In this document: in pieces, positions 53,999-62,003 of the stretch
Position numbering within the stretch: position 1 is the first letter of the stretch
How the letters are laid out: the number at the start of each line of letters is the position of its first letter
DNA from: Aureispira anguillae
GTDB taxonomy: Bacteria; Bacteroidota; Bacteroidia; Chitinophagales; Saprospiraceae
DNA: 64,000 bases
Direction: 5' to 3'
NCBI RefSeq assembly: GCF_026000115.1
Contig: NZ_AP026867.1
Location: 3,963,716-4,027,715, forward strand
Position numbers and translations under genes: made by a program
Notes under the pieces: model-generated
The model's database searches: none
What the model was told of the DNA's origin: nothing
The model's input: only the letters and a program-made list of their open reading frames with translations

Positions 53999-54028
53999 AA
54001 GCTACTTAACCTTGGGGCTAAGTAGCTT
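53999..54028 (-). terminator. Intrinsic terminator
   Basis: AAGCTACTTA (53999-54008) pairs perfectly with TAAGTAGCTT (54019-54028). On the minus strand a T-rich run follows. It ends the gene at 54054. Confidence 0.85.
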
Positions 54029-54053
54029 CTTATGCGATGTGACAGCTTGCCAA

Positions 54054-54641
54054 TTAAGCAAACAAAACACCAACTTCTTTTTTGATTGCACTCAACGCTT
54101 GAATGTATCCAATTTGAGGTGTTGTTTTTAAATAAGCCACCAAAGCATCCAAAAAGTCTTTAGATGAGGGTTCTCCCTCTATTCCTTGGTCAGCATATTG
54201 CTGTTGTAAATCTATATGTAGTTTCTGACAGATTTGAGTCACTTCTTTTTTGGCTAACAAAATAATGTTCCAAAGATCATCTGTCATATAAACTTGTTGC
54301 GTAATATTGTGGTGAAATTCTTCTTCTACCTGTAGAATCAATGCTGTTTTGTACATTTCTGCTGTCATATCAGGCGTAGCATTGGTATTGGTCACCAACT
54401 GTCCAATTTCCATTCTTGAGCAAAATAGCGTCATTCGCTCATAAGCCTGAAGTCGAATAGGAAGTAATGCCTTATTGGTTGTTTTGAGTAAATCTGTTCT
54501 TCTATTCTCTGAATCACGCACCAACATTCCACGCACTACATCCGCTTCTTTATTCAGAAAAGCACGTAATACTAACCAAGCGGTTAAAAAAACAAACAAT
54601 GAGGGTAATAGTAATTTTAATATTTCTAATATAGCTTCCAT
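54054..54641 (-). CDS. Membrane-anchored hypothetical protein (Bacteroidota type)
   Basis: 195 residues from ATG at 54641. One N-terminal helix (LLLPSLFVFLTAWLVLRAFL) precedes a cytoplasmic helical domain with LLPIRLQAYERMTLFCSRM, then QVEEEFHHNITQQVYMTDDL. This combination is found in a widespread Bacteroidota family without known function (possibly DUF7935; the name is uncertain). It is a single-gene unit with a clear -7 element and a terminator. Confidence 0.7.
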   Translation of the reverse strand: MEAILEILKLLLPSLFVFLTAWLVLRAFLNKEADVVRGMLVRDSENRRTDLLKTTNKALLPIRLQAYERMTLFCSRMEIGQLVTNTNATPDMTAEMYKTALILQVEEEFHHNITQQVYMTDDLWNIILLAKKEVTQICQKLHIDLQQQYADQGIEGEPSSKDFLDALVAYLKTTPQIGYIQALSAIKKEVGVLFA

Positions 54642-54714
54642 AAAGTTTCTTAAAGTATTTGCAAGAACAACCAATCTCTGTTATTTTATTAGTCATTCCT
54701 AAATATGAGCGGTG

Positions 54715-54722
54715 CAAAGATA
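54715..54722 (-). promoter_or_regulatory. -7 element (TATCTTTG, minus strand) of the gene at 54641
   Basis: Match to TAnnTTTG about 75 bp upstream of the start. Confidence 0.6.
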
Positions 54723-54873
54723 ATAGCTTGTTCCTTATTTTCATGAAATCGCTATTGATTTTTTTTGCTCCCATAAATAGTTTGATTTAAACCTTCTTTA
54801 AAAATTATCTTTTTCTATAAAATTTGATTCATAAATTTCCTTTTTGAGCTTTCTTTTATTTTAAAATGCAATG

Positions 54874-54887
54874 AACTAAATTTAGTT
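54874..54887. promoter_or_regulatory. Perfect palindrome at the HesB/IscA promoter
   Basis: AACTAAATTTAGTT is a perfect 14-bp palindrome ending 24 bp before the -7 element at 54912, that is, just upstream of the -33 position. Related half-sites (GTTTAGTA near 54895, ACTAAAT near 54941) lie around the promoter. This suggests a regulator site. The remainder of the gap 54642-55095 has no gene. Confidence 0.5.
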
Positions 54888-54911
54888 ACACTATGTTTAG
54901 TATATAATTTG

Positions 54912-54919
54912 TATCTTTG
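54912..54919 (+). promoter_or_regulatory. -7 element (TATCTTTG) of the HesB/IscA gene
   Basis: Match to TAnnTTTG. The implied leader to the ATG at 55096 is about 170 nt and includes no obvious structure. Confidence 0.6.
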
Positions 54920-55095
54920 TATAAAGTAAGCAACTAAGCAAAACTAAATTATGGATAAGTTTAATACATAACCCATTCTGCTTACTTACTTTTGATTTAT
55001 AGTAGTCCGTCTTTTTTACCCTTCAGATTATGGTAAATTTTTAACGGGCTATTGATTCTGCAAACAAGCACATTATTGATAAAATAGTACTAATT

Positions 55096-55437
55096 ATGAC
55101 TGATTTGGATGCTCCAGTAAAATTGACAGAGGGCGCTATAACACAATTAAAAAAGATTATGGCAGACCAAAATGTTACCGATCAACACGGTCTTAGAGTT
55201 GGTGTCAAAGGTGGTGGCTGTTCTGGTTTTACCTATATTTTGGGTTTTGATGAAAAGAAAGAAAATGACGATGAATTTGTCGCTGGTGGGCTTCGTGTGA
55301 TTATGAATAAAGCACATGCCATTTACTTAGTAGGTATTGAAATTGACTTCTTGGATGGGCTACAAAATAGAGGCTTTACCTTTAATAATCCCAATGCAAA
55401 AGAAAGCTGTGGTTGTGGCACTTCATTTTCTGCCTAA
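55096..55437 (+). CDS. HesB/IscA-family Fe-S assembly protein
   Basis: 113 residues, a single A-type carrier domain. The three cluster cysteines are present: Cys42 in GGGCSGFTY and Cys105/Cys107 in ESCGCGTSF. The N-terminus begins VKLTEGAITQLKKIM, as in the family. It receives and passes Fe-S clusters in the cytoplasm. It is a single-gene unit with its own promoter, a palindrome and a terminator; other Fe-S genes of this window (NifU-like, mrp) are about 7 kb away. Confidence 0.93.
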   Translation: MTDLDAPVKLTEGAITQLKKIMADQNVTDQHGLRVGVKGGGCSGFTYILGFDEKKENDDEFVAGGLRVIMNKAHAIYLVGIEIDFLDGLQNRGFTFNNPNAKESCGCGTSFSA

Positions 55438-55460
55438 CAGAACCACTCTTAGAATGATAT

Positions 55461-55485
55461 AGGCAAAAAACCATCTTTTTTGCCT
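55461..55485 (+). terminator. Intrinsic terminator
   Basis: Perfect 10-bp stem AGGCAAAAAA (55461-55470) with TTTTTTGCCT (55476-55485). Confidence 0.8.
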
Positions 55486-55600
55486 CAAAATAGTTATTGT
55501 CTCGTTGTTGGGCTTGTGTTCAGCAACACAAAACGAATAGTAAAAGTAATGCTTAAGTCAAACTTTTTGCTATTCGTTTTATTTTTCCCATCAAAATAAC

Positions 55601-55608
55601 TATATTTG
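55601..55608 (+). promoter_or_regulatory. -7 element (TATATTTG) of rpmI-rplT
   Basis: Match to TAnnTTTG 53 bp before the ATG of rpmI. Confidence 0.7.
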
Positions 55609-55661
55609 CAGCACTTTTTAATAAACCATTAGGGTTTACCCTAAATAAAGAATTCGTTATT

Positions 55662-55856
55662 ATGCCAAAAATGAAATCACATTCTGGTACTAAGAAACGT
55701 TTCAAACTCACAGGTTCTGGCAAGATTAAGCGTCGTAGAGCTGGTTTGCGTCACATTTTGACTAAAAAGTCGAAAAAACGTAAATTGTTGGCTGGTCATG
55801 ATGCTATTGTCCACAAAAGTGATGAGAAGCGTATCAAGCACTTACTAGGTAAGTAA
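55662..55856 (+). CDS. rpmI: Ribosomal protein L35 (bL35)
   Basis: 64 residues, the normal length, with the family start [20 protein letters not shown] and the basic body [20 protein letters not shown]-like ([18 protein letters not shown]). It is a component of the 50S subunit. In many bacteria infC precedes rpmI; here a terminator and promoter separate it from a HesB/IscA gene, so IF3 is encoded elsewhere. Confidence 0.98.
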   Translation: MPKMKSHSGTKKRFKLTGSGKIKRRRAGLRHILTKKSKKRKLLAGHDAIVHKSDEKRIKHLLGK

Positions 55857-55858
55857 TT

Positions 55859-55984
55859 GTACTAGAAGAGTGGGAGTTGATACTCCACCGTGAAAGATTG
55901 AGAACAGCGGACAAGTGTGGGCGTCTTCTTTGCCTAGCACCCCTGATTTCTCACATTAGTTTATTTTTTTAAAATTTAATTAGT
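55859..55984 (+). other. Structured spacer between rpmI and rplT
   Basis: The 128-nt spacer is long for this pair. It can form a hairpin from GTGGGAGT (55870-55877) and ACTCCAC (55882-55888), one base bulged, and a longer-range pair TGAGAA (55899-55904) with TTCTCA (55958-55963). L20 is known to repress its own mRNA in other bacteria through rRNA-like structures, so this could be such a site. That is inference. Confidence 0.35.
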
Positions 55985-56329
55985 ATGCCACGTTCAGTTA
56001 ATTCTGTTGCATCAAGAAAAAGAAGAAAGAAGATATTAAAACAAGCGAAAGGTTACTTTGGTGCTAGATCAAAAGTCTACACAGTAGCCAAAAATGCTGT
56101 TGAAAGAGGTTTACAATACGCTTACCGCGACCGTAAACAAAAGAAACGCAATTTCCGTAGCTTGTGGATCACTCGTATCAATGCTGGTGCTCGTGAATAT
56201 GGACTTTCTTATTCTCAGTTCATGCACAAGTTAAGCCAAAAAGGTATTGAGTTGAATCGTAAGGTTCTAGCTGATTTAGCGATGAATGAGCCTGAAGCTT
56301 TCAAAGCAATTATCGATGCAGTAAAATAA
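55985..56329 (+). CDS. rplT: Ribosomal protein L20 (bL20)
   Basis: 114 residues, normal length, with the family start [20 protein letters not shown], then [19 protein letters not shown], and a C-terminal [20 protein letters not shown]. It is essential for early 50S assembly. It follows rpmI and ends at a strong terminator. The -7 element before rpmI would drive both. Confidence 0.98.
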   Translation: MPRSVNSVASRKRRKKILKQAKGYFGARSKVYTVAKNAVERGLQYAYRDRKQKKRNFRSLWITRINAGAREYGLSYSQFMHKLSQKGIELNRKVLADLAMNEPEAFKAIIDAVK

Positions 56330-56350
56330 GCGTAATAACCTTATTATAAA

Positions 56351-56386
56351 AAGCGTTAAGTCCAGTTGGGTTTAACGCTTTTTTTT
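56351..56386 (+). terminator. Intrinsic terminator of rpmI-rplT
   Basis: Perfect stem AAGCGTTAA (56351-56359) with TTAACGCTT (56372-56380) and a T-run. Confidence 0.9.
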
Positions 56387-56437
56387 ATTCTTTTTTTTTG
56401 CGCTCCCCTACTGACATAGGGCTGTCACTGGCTCCAC

Positions 56438-56445
56438 TATCTTTG
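56438..56445 (+). promoter_or_regulatory. -7 element (TATCTTTG) of the GyrI-like gene
   Basis: Match to TAnnTTTG 43 bp upstream of the ATG at 56488. Confidence 0.6.
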
Positions 56446-56487
56446 CTAAACAACCTTTATTTATAAAACTATAAAACTATAAATTTT

Positions 56488-56949
56488 ATGCAAAGTACAA
56501 CCGTTGAGCCGTTCAAAATTATTGGCATCTCTGTTAGAACGACCAATCAAAACAATCAGGCAGCCCAAGATATACCTGCCCTTTGGGAGCAATTGATGAC
56601 CCAAAATATCGTCGCTAAAATCCCCAATAAAATCAACGACGCAATCTATTCTATTTATACCAATTATGAGGGCGATCATACCCTGCCTTATGATACCATT
56701 TTGGGTTGCCAAGTAAGCACACTAGATCATATTCCTGAAGGAATGATTGGGCAATCCTTTGAAGGGGGCAACAGCGTAAAATTTACGGCAAAAGGCAATC
56801 TTGACGAAGGGATTGTTTACCAAACTTGGTTGGAGATTTGGGAGACGAACATCAATCGAAAATTTACCGCAGATTTTGAAGTTTATGATGCTAAAGCCCA
56901 AAATAGAACGGATGCTGTTGTCGATATTTTTGTTGCTGTAAAAGAGTAA
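56488..56949 (+). CDS. GyrI-like small-molecule-binding protein
   Basis: 153 residues forming a single GyrI-like/AraC effector-binding domain: EPFKIIGISVRTTNQNNQAA at the start, IYSIYTNYEGDHTLPYDTIL in the middle, and a conserved-type ending YQTWLEIWETNINRKFTADF, then EVYD. There is no DNA-binding domain. Stand-alone members bind hydrophobic small molecules or protect gyrase; the ligand is unknown. It has its own promoter and terminator. Confidence 0.85.
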   Translation: MQSTTVEPFKIIGISVRTTNQNNQAAQDIPALWEQLMTQNIVAKIPNKINDAIYSIYTNYEGDHTLPYDTILGCQVSTLDHIPEGMIGQSFEGGNSVKFTAKGNLDEGIVYQTWLEIWETNINRKFTADFEVYDAKAQNRTDAVVDIFVAVKE

Positions 56950-56959
56950 TCCTTTAATA

Positions 56960-57006
56960 AAAAAGATTTCTAAAAACGCTTATTCAGCTTTCTTAGAAAT
57001 CTTTTT
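56960..57006. terminator. Bidirectional terminator
   Basis: Perfect 14-bp stem at 56960-56973 and 56993-57006 (AAAAAGATTTCTAA) between convergent genes. Confidence 0.9.
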
Positions 57007-57040
57007 ATCTTTTTTGATTATAACAATGAAGAATGCAAGC

Positions 57041-57727
57041 TTAGTTTTTATCTTTCTCTAAAAACACTTTCAATTTTTCAATTTCTGTATCTCGAGCAGC
57101 ATGTGTCTCATGGTAAACTGCTTCAATATTCTTTATTCTACAAATATAATAGGCTGCAAAATCTTTTACTCGGAATTGATAGCCATTTCCTACTGTAGCT
57201 TCTTTGCTCCCATGATACTTATGTATAGTTTCATTGTCTAATAACTTAACCAACTCTGGAATCGCTTCTTCTCCAAGCATCACCAACATAATTCCAATAG
57301 GTCCTTCGTCCCTATGTTCATAAAGAAATCCCCAAGAATTTGCCATTCCTGTGGTATTGTTTACCAAAGCATTCGTATAAATAGCTGCAACACGGTCTAT
57401 TTTCACCTCTTCATCTCGCAAAAAAGTGAATTCATTTTTCATCAAGACTTCGCAAGCCAAAAGACGTGCTTTCGTTGGTGCTTTTTCATCTATTACAATC
57501 GCTTTTAGAGGAGCAACCCCACCTGCTTCTGCCCAGACATCCTTAATAATTTGATCTTGAATGGCATAATTAAAAAAATCACCATATTCGTCTTCTACCA
57601 GTTTTTTAATTATGGTATCACTTTTAGAATGTGTCATATCTGTGTTTAAGTCATTATTTTTTGAGGTAGTTTGATGTGCTTGACAACTACAAAATGAAAA
57701 TAGCAGTATAAAAATTAAACTATTCAT
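57041..57727 (-). CDS. Secreted lipoprotein partner of the DUF4157 protein
   Basis: 228 residues with a short signal and a lipobox-like end (LLFSFCSCQ). The mature part is helical and resembles HEAT-like repeats (PLKAIVIDEKAPTKARLLAC, then EEAIPELVKLLDNET). No enzyme motif is seen. The start overlaps the DUF4157 gene by 8 bp, so the two are translated together. An immunity or accessory role for the upstream protein is possible, but I have no direct evidence. Confidence 0.6.
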   Translation of the reverse strand: MNSLIFILLFSFCSCQAHQTTSKNNDLNTDMTHSKSDTIIKKLVEDEYGDFFNYAIQDQIIKDVWAEAGGVAPLKAIVIDEKAPTKARLLACEVLMKNEFTFLRDEEVKIDRVAAIYTNALVNNTTGMANSWGFLYEHRDEGPIGIMLVMLGEEAIPELVKLLDNETIHKYHGSKEATVGNGYQFRVKDFAAYYICRIKNIEAVYHETHAARDTEIEKLKVFLEKDKN

Positions 57728-59357
57728 CTTTTACTTTTGATTTAGATACCCATCCTTCTTTAGTAATTTTTTCCCCATCTACGATTTCGATCTGAACCAT
57801 TCCTCTCTCTTCATCCTCATCAATTTTTTTCATACGAGTATCACTTTTTAATTTTATAAGCAGTTTTCGTCTATCATGATCTTTATATAAAAAGACATCA
57901 TCCTCTGTTGGGACTAATACTTTTATCATCGGTAAATCAACTGTATCTTTTCCATCTCCTTTGTCTTCTAGTTCTTCAATCTTCATAATACCAGTCTTTC
58001 CAATAAGAGTAGCATCTTTTGAGGAAGTTTTTACTTCAAAGGAAATATAACTTTGGGTAGCTGATCCTAGTGTTTCCTTTTGTATAACTTCATCTCCCTT
58101 TTGCAATTCAAATTGTTTGACTAAAGTCATAGAAACTGCATCTGTATTATCATTTTTAACAACTAAAGTACCTCTAGCTTTTCCATTGTTCCATTTCTCT
58201 GCCGCTTCCATAAAGTTTTTAGAAGGCACCCCCATAGAAACAAGATCAAAATCAATTTTGCTAAGATTTCCAGAACCATCTCTTTCCCAGCCCCACTTTA
58301 CAGAACCATAATACTCTCCTTTATCCTTTCCTTCTAAAGCTAAGGCTGATGTTTCAAATTCTTTCATAGAGTTTGCTCCTCCACTAATACTTGGTTTATC
58401 CTTTATGTTAGCAGGAGTCCAACCTTTTACAGGGTCTTTTGTTGCGTGTGTTCCATCAGGGGTAGAATAAGATTCCAATTTATCATCATCTTTTGCTGGA
58501 ACTACCCCTCCTGTTGCATAAAGTGGATTTAAATTATCTGATAATTGATCTACATAAGAACCATTTTTTGTTGCTTTTGTACTAGAATTAGGGTCAATAA
58601 AATTAGTTTTACCATTTTTTTGATCTTTAATTACTTGTACCAAGCCAACCTTTGTAGCGTCAGCATTTCCTGTAGGCTCAAAAGTAAGGTCAAGATCTAA
58701 CTGCCCATCACTATTAATAAACTTATATTTAGCATCATCCACCGAAAAAGTCCCATAATGCGACTTTTTCTCTATTTTAGCCCGTTGAACAACACCTTGT
58801 TGTCCTTTCTTCTGAACCAAGTCCTTCTTTTTATTTTGTTGGATGCTATTAGCAGCTTTTTTTCCCTCCTGTATGGCCTCTTTTTCTAAAGAAGGGTTAT
58901 CATTAATTGGCGTTCCATTGACGTTCTGTGTAGCTCCTACACGGCCTTGCATTTGTTGCACCATGTGCCAAGCTTCTTCTGGAAGATATTTTTCTTGCCC
59001 AGGAGCTATGTAGATATTAGGGAATTTTGCATAGGCATAGGCTCCTAATTTTGCAGGTTTAGAAGAATTGTAATGTACTTTGACATGATCCAGTGCCATT
59101 CCTGACATATTTTCTAAGTTAGTCTTCAACTCATCGGGTAATCCTGTTGAATTTTCTTCAGACTGCTGTATCTTATTTTGCCATTGTTGCATTTTCAAAG
59201 ACTCTTCACTATTATCTGCCATATTTTGTAGTCTTCTTGCCTCTTGAGCTTCTCGGCTGTTGTCTACAAAATCTGTGGTTTGATTGGATGCTTCTGAGTT
59301 TTGATTAGAAATAGCCAAACTGGTTCTATCTTCTGATTGGGAATCCTTGCCTTTCAT
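57720..59357 (-). CDS. eCIS-core (DUF4157) protein with altered HEXXH motif
   Basis: 545 residues without a signal peptide. Residues about 1-70 are Gln/Ser/Glu-rich and disordered. Residues about 72-141 form DUF4157 (LPDELKTNLENMSGMALDHV, then KVHYNSSKPAKLGAYAYAKF and IYIAPGQEKYLPEEAWHMVQ). The usual metallopeptidase HEXXH (HEAWH in close relatives) reads EEAWH at 127-131: the first His is Glu. The middle (200-480) is an unassigned beta-rich region, and the end (485-545) is SH3-like. DUF4157 marks effectors linked to extracellular contractile injection systems. No eCIS structural gene lies in the window. Confidence 0.82.
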   Translation of the reverse strand: MKGKDSQSEDRTSLAISNQNSEASNQTTDFVDNSREAQEARRLQNMADNSEESLKMQQWQNKIQQSEENSTGLPDELKTNLENMSGMALDHVKVHYNSSKPAKLGAYAYAKFPNIYIAPGQEKYLPEEAWHMVQQMQGRVGATQNVNGTPINDNPSLEKEAIQEGKKAANSIQQNKKKDLVQKKGQQGVVQRAKIEKKSHYGTFSVDDAKYKFINSDGQLDLDLTFEPTGNADATKVGLVQVIKDQKNGKTNFIDPNSSTKATKNGSYVDQLSDNLNPLYATGGVVPAKDDDKLESYSTPDGTHATKDPVKGWTPANIKDKPSISGGANSMKEFETSALALEGKDKGEYYGSVKWGWERDGSGNLSKIDFDLVSMGVPSKNFMEAAEKWNNGKARGTLVVKNDNTDAVSMTLVKQFELQKGDEVIQKETLGSATQSYISFEVKTSSKDATLIGKTGIMKIEELEDKGDGKDTVDLPMIKVLVPTEDDVFLYKDHDRRKLLIKLKSDTRMKKIDEDEERGMVQIEIVDGEKITKEGWVSKSKVKDE

Positions 59358-59515
59358 AACTTAATTAGGGAATTGGTTTGAAATATATGTAAGATACTAT
59401 ATTTCAACAAAACAACCAATAAATATTATATTATTTATAATATTTAAACTAAGCTCTTATAATAAAAAAACAAAAAACATAAGGTACTGTTATCAAATTG
59501 GAGCCGTATCATTTT

Positions 59516-59896
59516 TCAATGCTCCCTGACTCCCAGCAAACAAAAAATTCCAATAGGAATCAATAAAACCCATTGAGGAGCAAAAACCCAATGCAATAAA
59601 CTAACTCCTATAAATGCCAATCCTGATAAAAGATATATCCATCCCCAATTATTAATGGCAGTAATTTGAGCTGGATTAGAACGGCCAATACCGTTTTTGA
59701 TCAATACATAAGTACTTAGAAATAAAATCACCGTTACGGTATGCCAAACGCCCAATAATTCAGTTTTGACCTGAGCTTCTAAGCCACTTTTTAACAAAGG
59801 ATCAATCAGTGTCAACTGCCCTCCCATCAAATGTATCATTGCCGTAAAAAGATTGAGTAAGCCTCCAATAATCCAGTAGGTATTTTTATGCTTCAT
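59516..59896 (-). CDS. Small four-helix membrane protein
   Basis: 126 residues from ATG at 59896; the frame runs further upstream but overlaps the TetR gene. There are four helices (YWIIGGLLNLFTAMIHLMGG; VWHTVTVILFLSTYVLI; WIYLLSGLAFIGVSLLHWV; VLLIPIGIFCLLGV). The first helix with HLMGG and the loop LLGVWHTVT recall small Bacteroidota membrane proteins of unknown function. It begins 2 bp after the TetR stop, so it is the likely target or partner of that regulator. Confidence 0.65.
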   Translation of the reverse strand: MKHKNTYWIIGGLLNLFTAMIHLMGGQLTLIDPLLKSGLEAQVKTELLGVWHTVTVILFLSTYVLIKNGIGRSNPAQITAINNWGWIYLLSGLAFIGVSLLHWVFAPQWVLLIPIGIFCLLGVREH

Positions 59897-59898
59897 AA

Positions 59899-60450
59899 CT
59901 AAAATTTTAACAATAAATCTAATTCTTGTTTTACCTCTTCTATATAGTCTTTGCCCTGCTCTTTGTAACGAATCATTTCGTGATAACCAATTAGGTATTT
60001 GTAAAAACAAACAGCCTTTCTGTGCGCTTCTTTCTTTGGGCTCCCTAAGTTGTGGAATAGAGTTGCGGTAAATTGAATTCTATCTGCATCAATTTGGTCG
60101 ATCAAATGCTGAAGCGTTGAATTGGACTGTGCATATCGTTTTAGATAAAAGACAAAATCGAGATTGGGGTCTTTTTTGAAGGTAATTTCCAATAAACAAT
60201 CCAGTTGCTCTTGGGCGGTTGCTGCTTTTTTAACCTGCTCCATTATCCGTTGTGTGTCCCTATCTATCCAAAACTTCACTAGGCAATTCATAAAATCTTT
60301 CTTGGTCTTAAAGTGCCAATAAAAACTAGACTTATTACATTTTAAGACCTTTGACATTGCTTCCACTACAATTCCTCTTTCTCCCGATTGAGTAAACAGT
60401 TGGTATCCTAGCTCAATCCAATCCTCCTTTTGTGCAACTACTTTGGGCAT
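59899..60450 (-). CDS. TetR/AcrR-family transcriptional regulator
   Basis: 183 residues. The N-terminal helix-turn-helix is typical (WIELGYQLFTQSGERGIVVE, then AMSKVLKCNKSSFYWHFKTK, KDFMNCLVKFW). The C-terminal ligand-binding domain is helical and divergent. The gene heads a two-gene unit with a small membrane protein. Two palindromic sites overlap its promoter (60482-60537), so it probably represses itself and its partner until an unknown ligand releases it. Confidence 0.88.
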   Translation of the reverse strand: MPKVVAQKEDWIELGYQLFTQSGERGIVVEAMSKVLKCNKSSFYWHFKTKKDFMNCLVKFWIDRDTQRIMEQVKKAATAQEQLDCLLEITFKKDPNLDFVFYLKRYAQSNSTLQHLIDQIDADRIQFTATLFHNLGSPKKEAHRKAVCFYKYLIGYHEMIRYKEQGKDYIEEVKQELDLLLKF

Positions 60451-60481
60451 ATTTTATCGTTTAATTGTTTTATTATTTTTA

Positions 60482-60537
60482 TAAACGCTATCGTCTAAAC
60501 AAAAATAACACTTCCTTTTATTAAACGCAAGCGTTTA
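60482..60537 (-). promoter_or_regulatory. TetR promoter with two overlapping operator palindromes
   Basis: On the minus strand TTG (60530-60528) and TATTTTTG (60507-60500) are exactly 20 bp apart. A palindrome TAAACGC-AA-GCGTTTA (60522-60537) covers the -33 element. A related, imperfect site (TAAACGCTATCGTCTAAAC, 60482-60500) covers the region just downstream of -7. Confidence 0.7.
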
Positions 60538-60556
60538 GATAAAAGAAAACAAAAAA

Positions 60557-60588
60557 AAGCGCCATTTCGGATGACCGAAATAACGCTT
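60557..60588 (-). terminator. Intrinsic terminator of the nqr operon
   Basis: AAGCG..ATTTCGG pairs with CCGAAAT..CGCTT around the loop ATGA. On the minus strand the stem is followed by a T8 run. Confidence 0.9.
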
Positions 60589-60622
60589 AATTCTATTAGC
60601 AACATTGTTGTTTTAGCAAGTT

Positions 60623-61945
60623 TTACTCACCAAAATCATCAAATGCAATATTTTCTTTAGGAACACCCAATTGATCTAAACAAGTAAAGATAGATTGAGC
60701 CATCATTGGAGGACCACAGAAATAATATTCAATCTCTTCTGGTTCTGGATGATGATCTAAATAATGTCTTTTCAACTCAGGCATAACAAAACCAAAGAAA
60801 CAGTTTCCATCTTTATCATGAATATCCTTCTTCTCAACCCAGTTAGGATCTTTAGGATCTCTATCGATTGTAATGTGGAAGGTAAAGTTATCAAACTCTG
60901 CTTCAATCTGTCTAAAGTCGTCAATATAGAACAACTCACGAGGTGCACGTCCACCATACCAATAACACACTTTTCTATCTCTAGTTTTTAAGGTGTGGAA
61001 CAAGTGGAATAAGTGAGAACGCAATGGAGCCATACCAGCACCACCACCAATATAAACCATTTCTTTTTTGGTAGGTTTGATATGGAATTCACCATAAGGA
61101 CCAGAAATAGTTACTTTGTCGCCAGGTTTACAACCAAACACATAAGAAGAACAAATACCAGGATTCACATCCATGTACTCCTTGAACTGACGCTTACCAT
61201 CTACCATATGAAATACTGGTGGTGGTGGCGCAACACGGATGTTCAACATAATGATTTGCTGTTCCTCAGCTTCTTTAGGGTGGTTAGCCATAGAATAAGC
61301 ACGGAAGATAGGCTCTTCGTTCACCATTTTGAACTGACGCATATCTAGTGTATTCCACTCTGCCTCGAACTCATCTTTAGCCTTGCCCATTCTTGGGTGA
61401 GAATCAATGTTCATATCCTTGTAATCTACTGTAATAGCAGGTACATCAATTTGGATATACCCCCCAGCATCAAAAGATACAGGTTCTGGAACTCTTACCA
61501 CAAATTCTTTGATAAAGGTAGCAACGTTGTAGTTAGAAACCACTTCGCATTCCCATTTTTTGATACCAAAAACCTCAGCAGGAACCACTACGTCCATATC
61601 AGCACGCACCTTTACTTGGCAAGCCAAACGCCAGTGTTCTGAAGCCTCCTTACGAGTTAAATGGTTCATTTCTGTTGCTAATGGCTCACCACCACCAGCA
61701 GTAATTTGACATTTACACATGGCACAAGTTCCACCACCACCACAAGCAGATGGCAAGAAGATACTATCAGCCGATAAGGCAGTCAACAAATTAGCACCAG
61801 GCTTAGTACTAATTTTCTTTTCCCCATCATTAATAGAGAGCGTTACATCCCCTTGAGGTAACAGCTTCTTTCTAGCAGCTAATAATCCTGAAGATAGAAT
61901 CAAAATTAAAACTGAAAAAACAATTATAGATACTACTATTGTCAT
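60623..61945 (-). CDS. nqrF: Na+-translocating NADH:quinone reductase subunit F
   Basis: 440 residues, full length. An N-terminal membrane helix (residues 4-24) is followed by a [2Fe-2S] ferredoxin domain with Cys68, Cys74, Cys77 and Cys109 (SACGGGGTCAMCKC; WRLACQV), then the FAD domain (FRAYSMANHP) and NADH domain (VYIGGGAGMAPLRSHLFH, ending FDDFGE). NqrF oxidises NADH and passes electrons into the complex, which pumps Na+ outward. It is the last gene of the cluster, followed by a terminator. Confidence 0.98.
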   Translation of the reverse strand: MTIVVSIIVFSVLILILSSGLLAARKKLLPQGDVTLSINDGEKKISTKPGANLLTALSADSIFLPSACGGGGTCAMCKCQITAGGGEPLATEMNHLTRKEASEHWRLACQVKVRADMDVVVPAEVFGIKKWECEVVSNYNVATFIKEFVVRVPEPVSFDAGGYIQIDVPAITVDYKDMNIDSHPRMGKAKDEFEAEWNTLDMRQFKMVNEEPIFRAYSMANHPKEAEEQQIIMLNIRVAPPPPVFHMVDGKRQFKEYMDVNPGICSSYVFGCKPGDKVTISGPYGEFHIKPTKKEMVYIGGGAGMAPLRSHLFHLFHTLKTRDRKVCYWYGGRAPRELFYIDDFRQIEAEFDNFTFHITIDRDPKDPNWVEKKDIHDKDGNCFFGFVMPELKRHYLDHHPEPEEIEYYFCGPPMMAQSIFTCLDQLGVPKENIAFDDFGE

Positions 61946-62003
61946 AAGTATGATATTTATTTATTGGCAGTATTGTTACTACGCAATAAGGCAGAAGTCA
62001 TAA

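Noticed and set aside
57720-59357. A full extracellular contractile injection locus near the DUF4157 gene
   Set aside because: No sheath, tube, baseplate or spike gene is present in the window; only the single eCIS-core domain protein is seen.
60764-61642. Plus-strand frames opposite nqrF
   Set aside because: nqrF is complete and well conserved; the opposite frames are rich in His/Ile/Phe from antisense codons.
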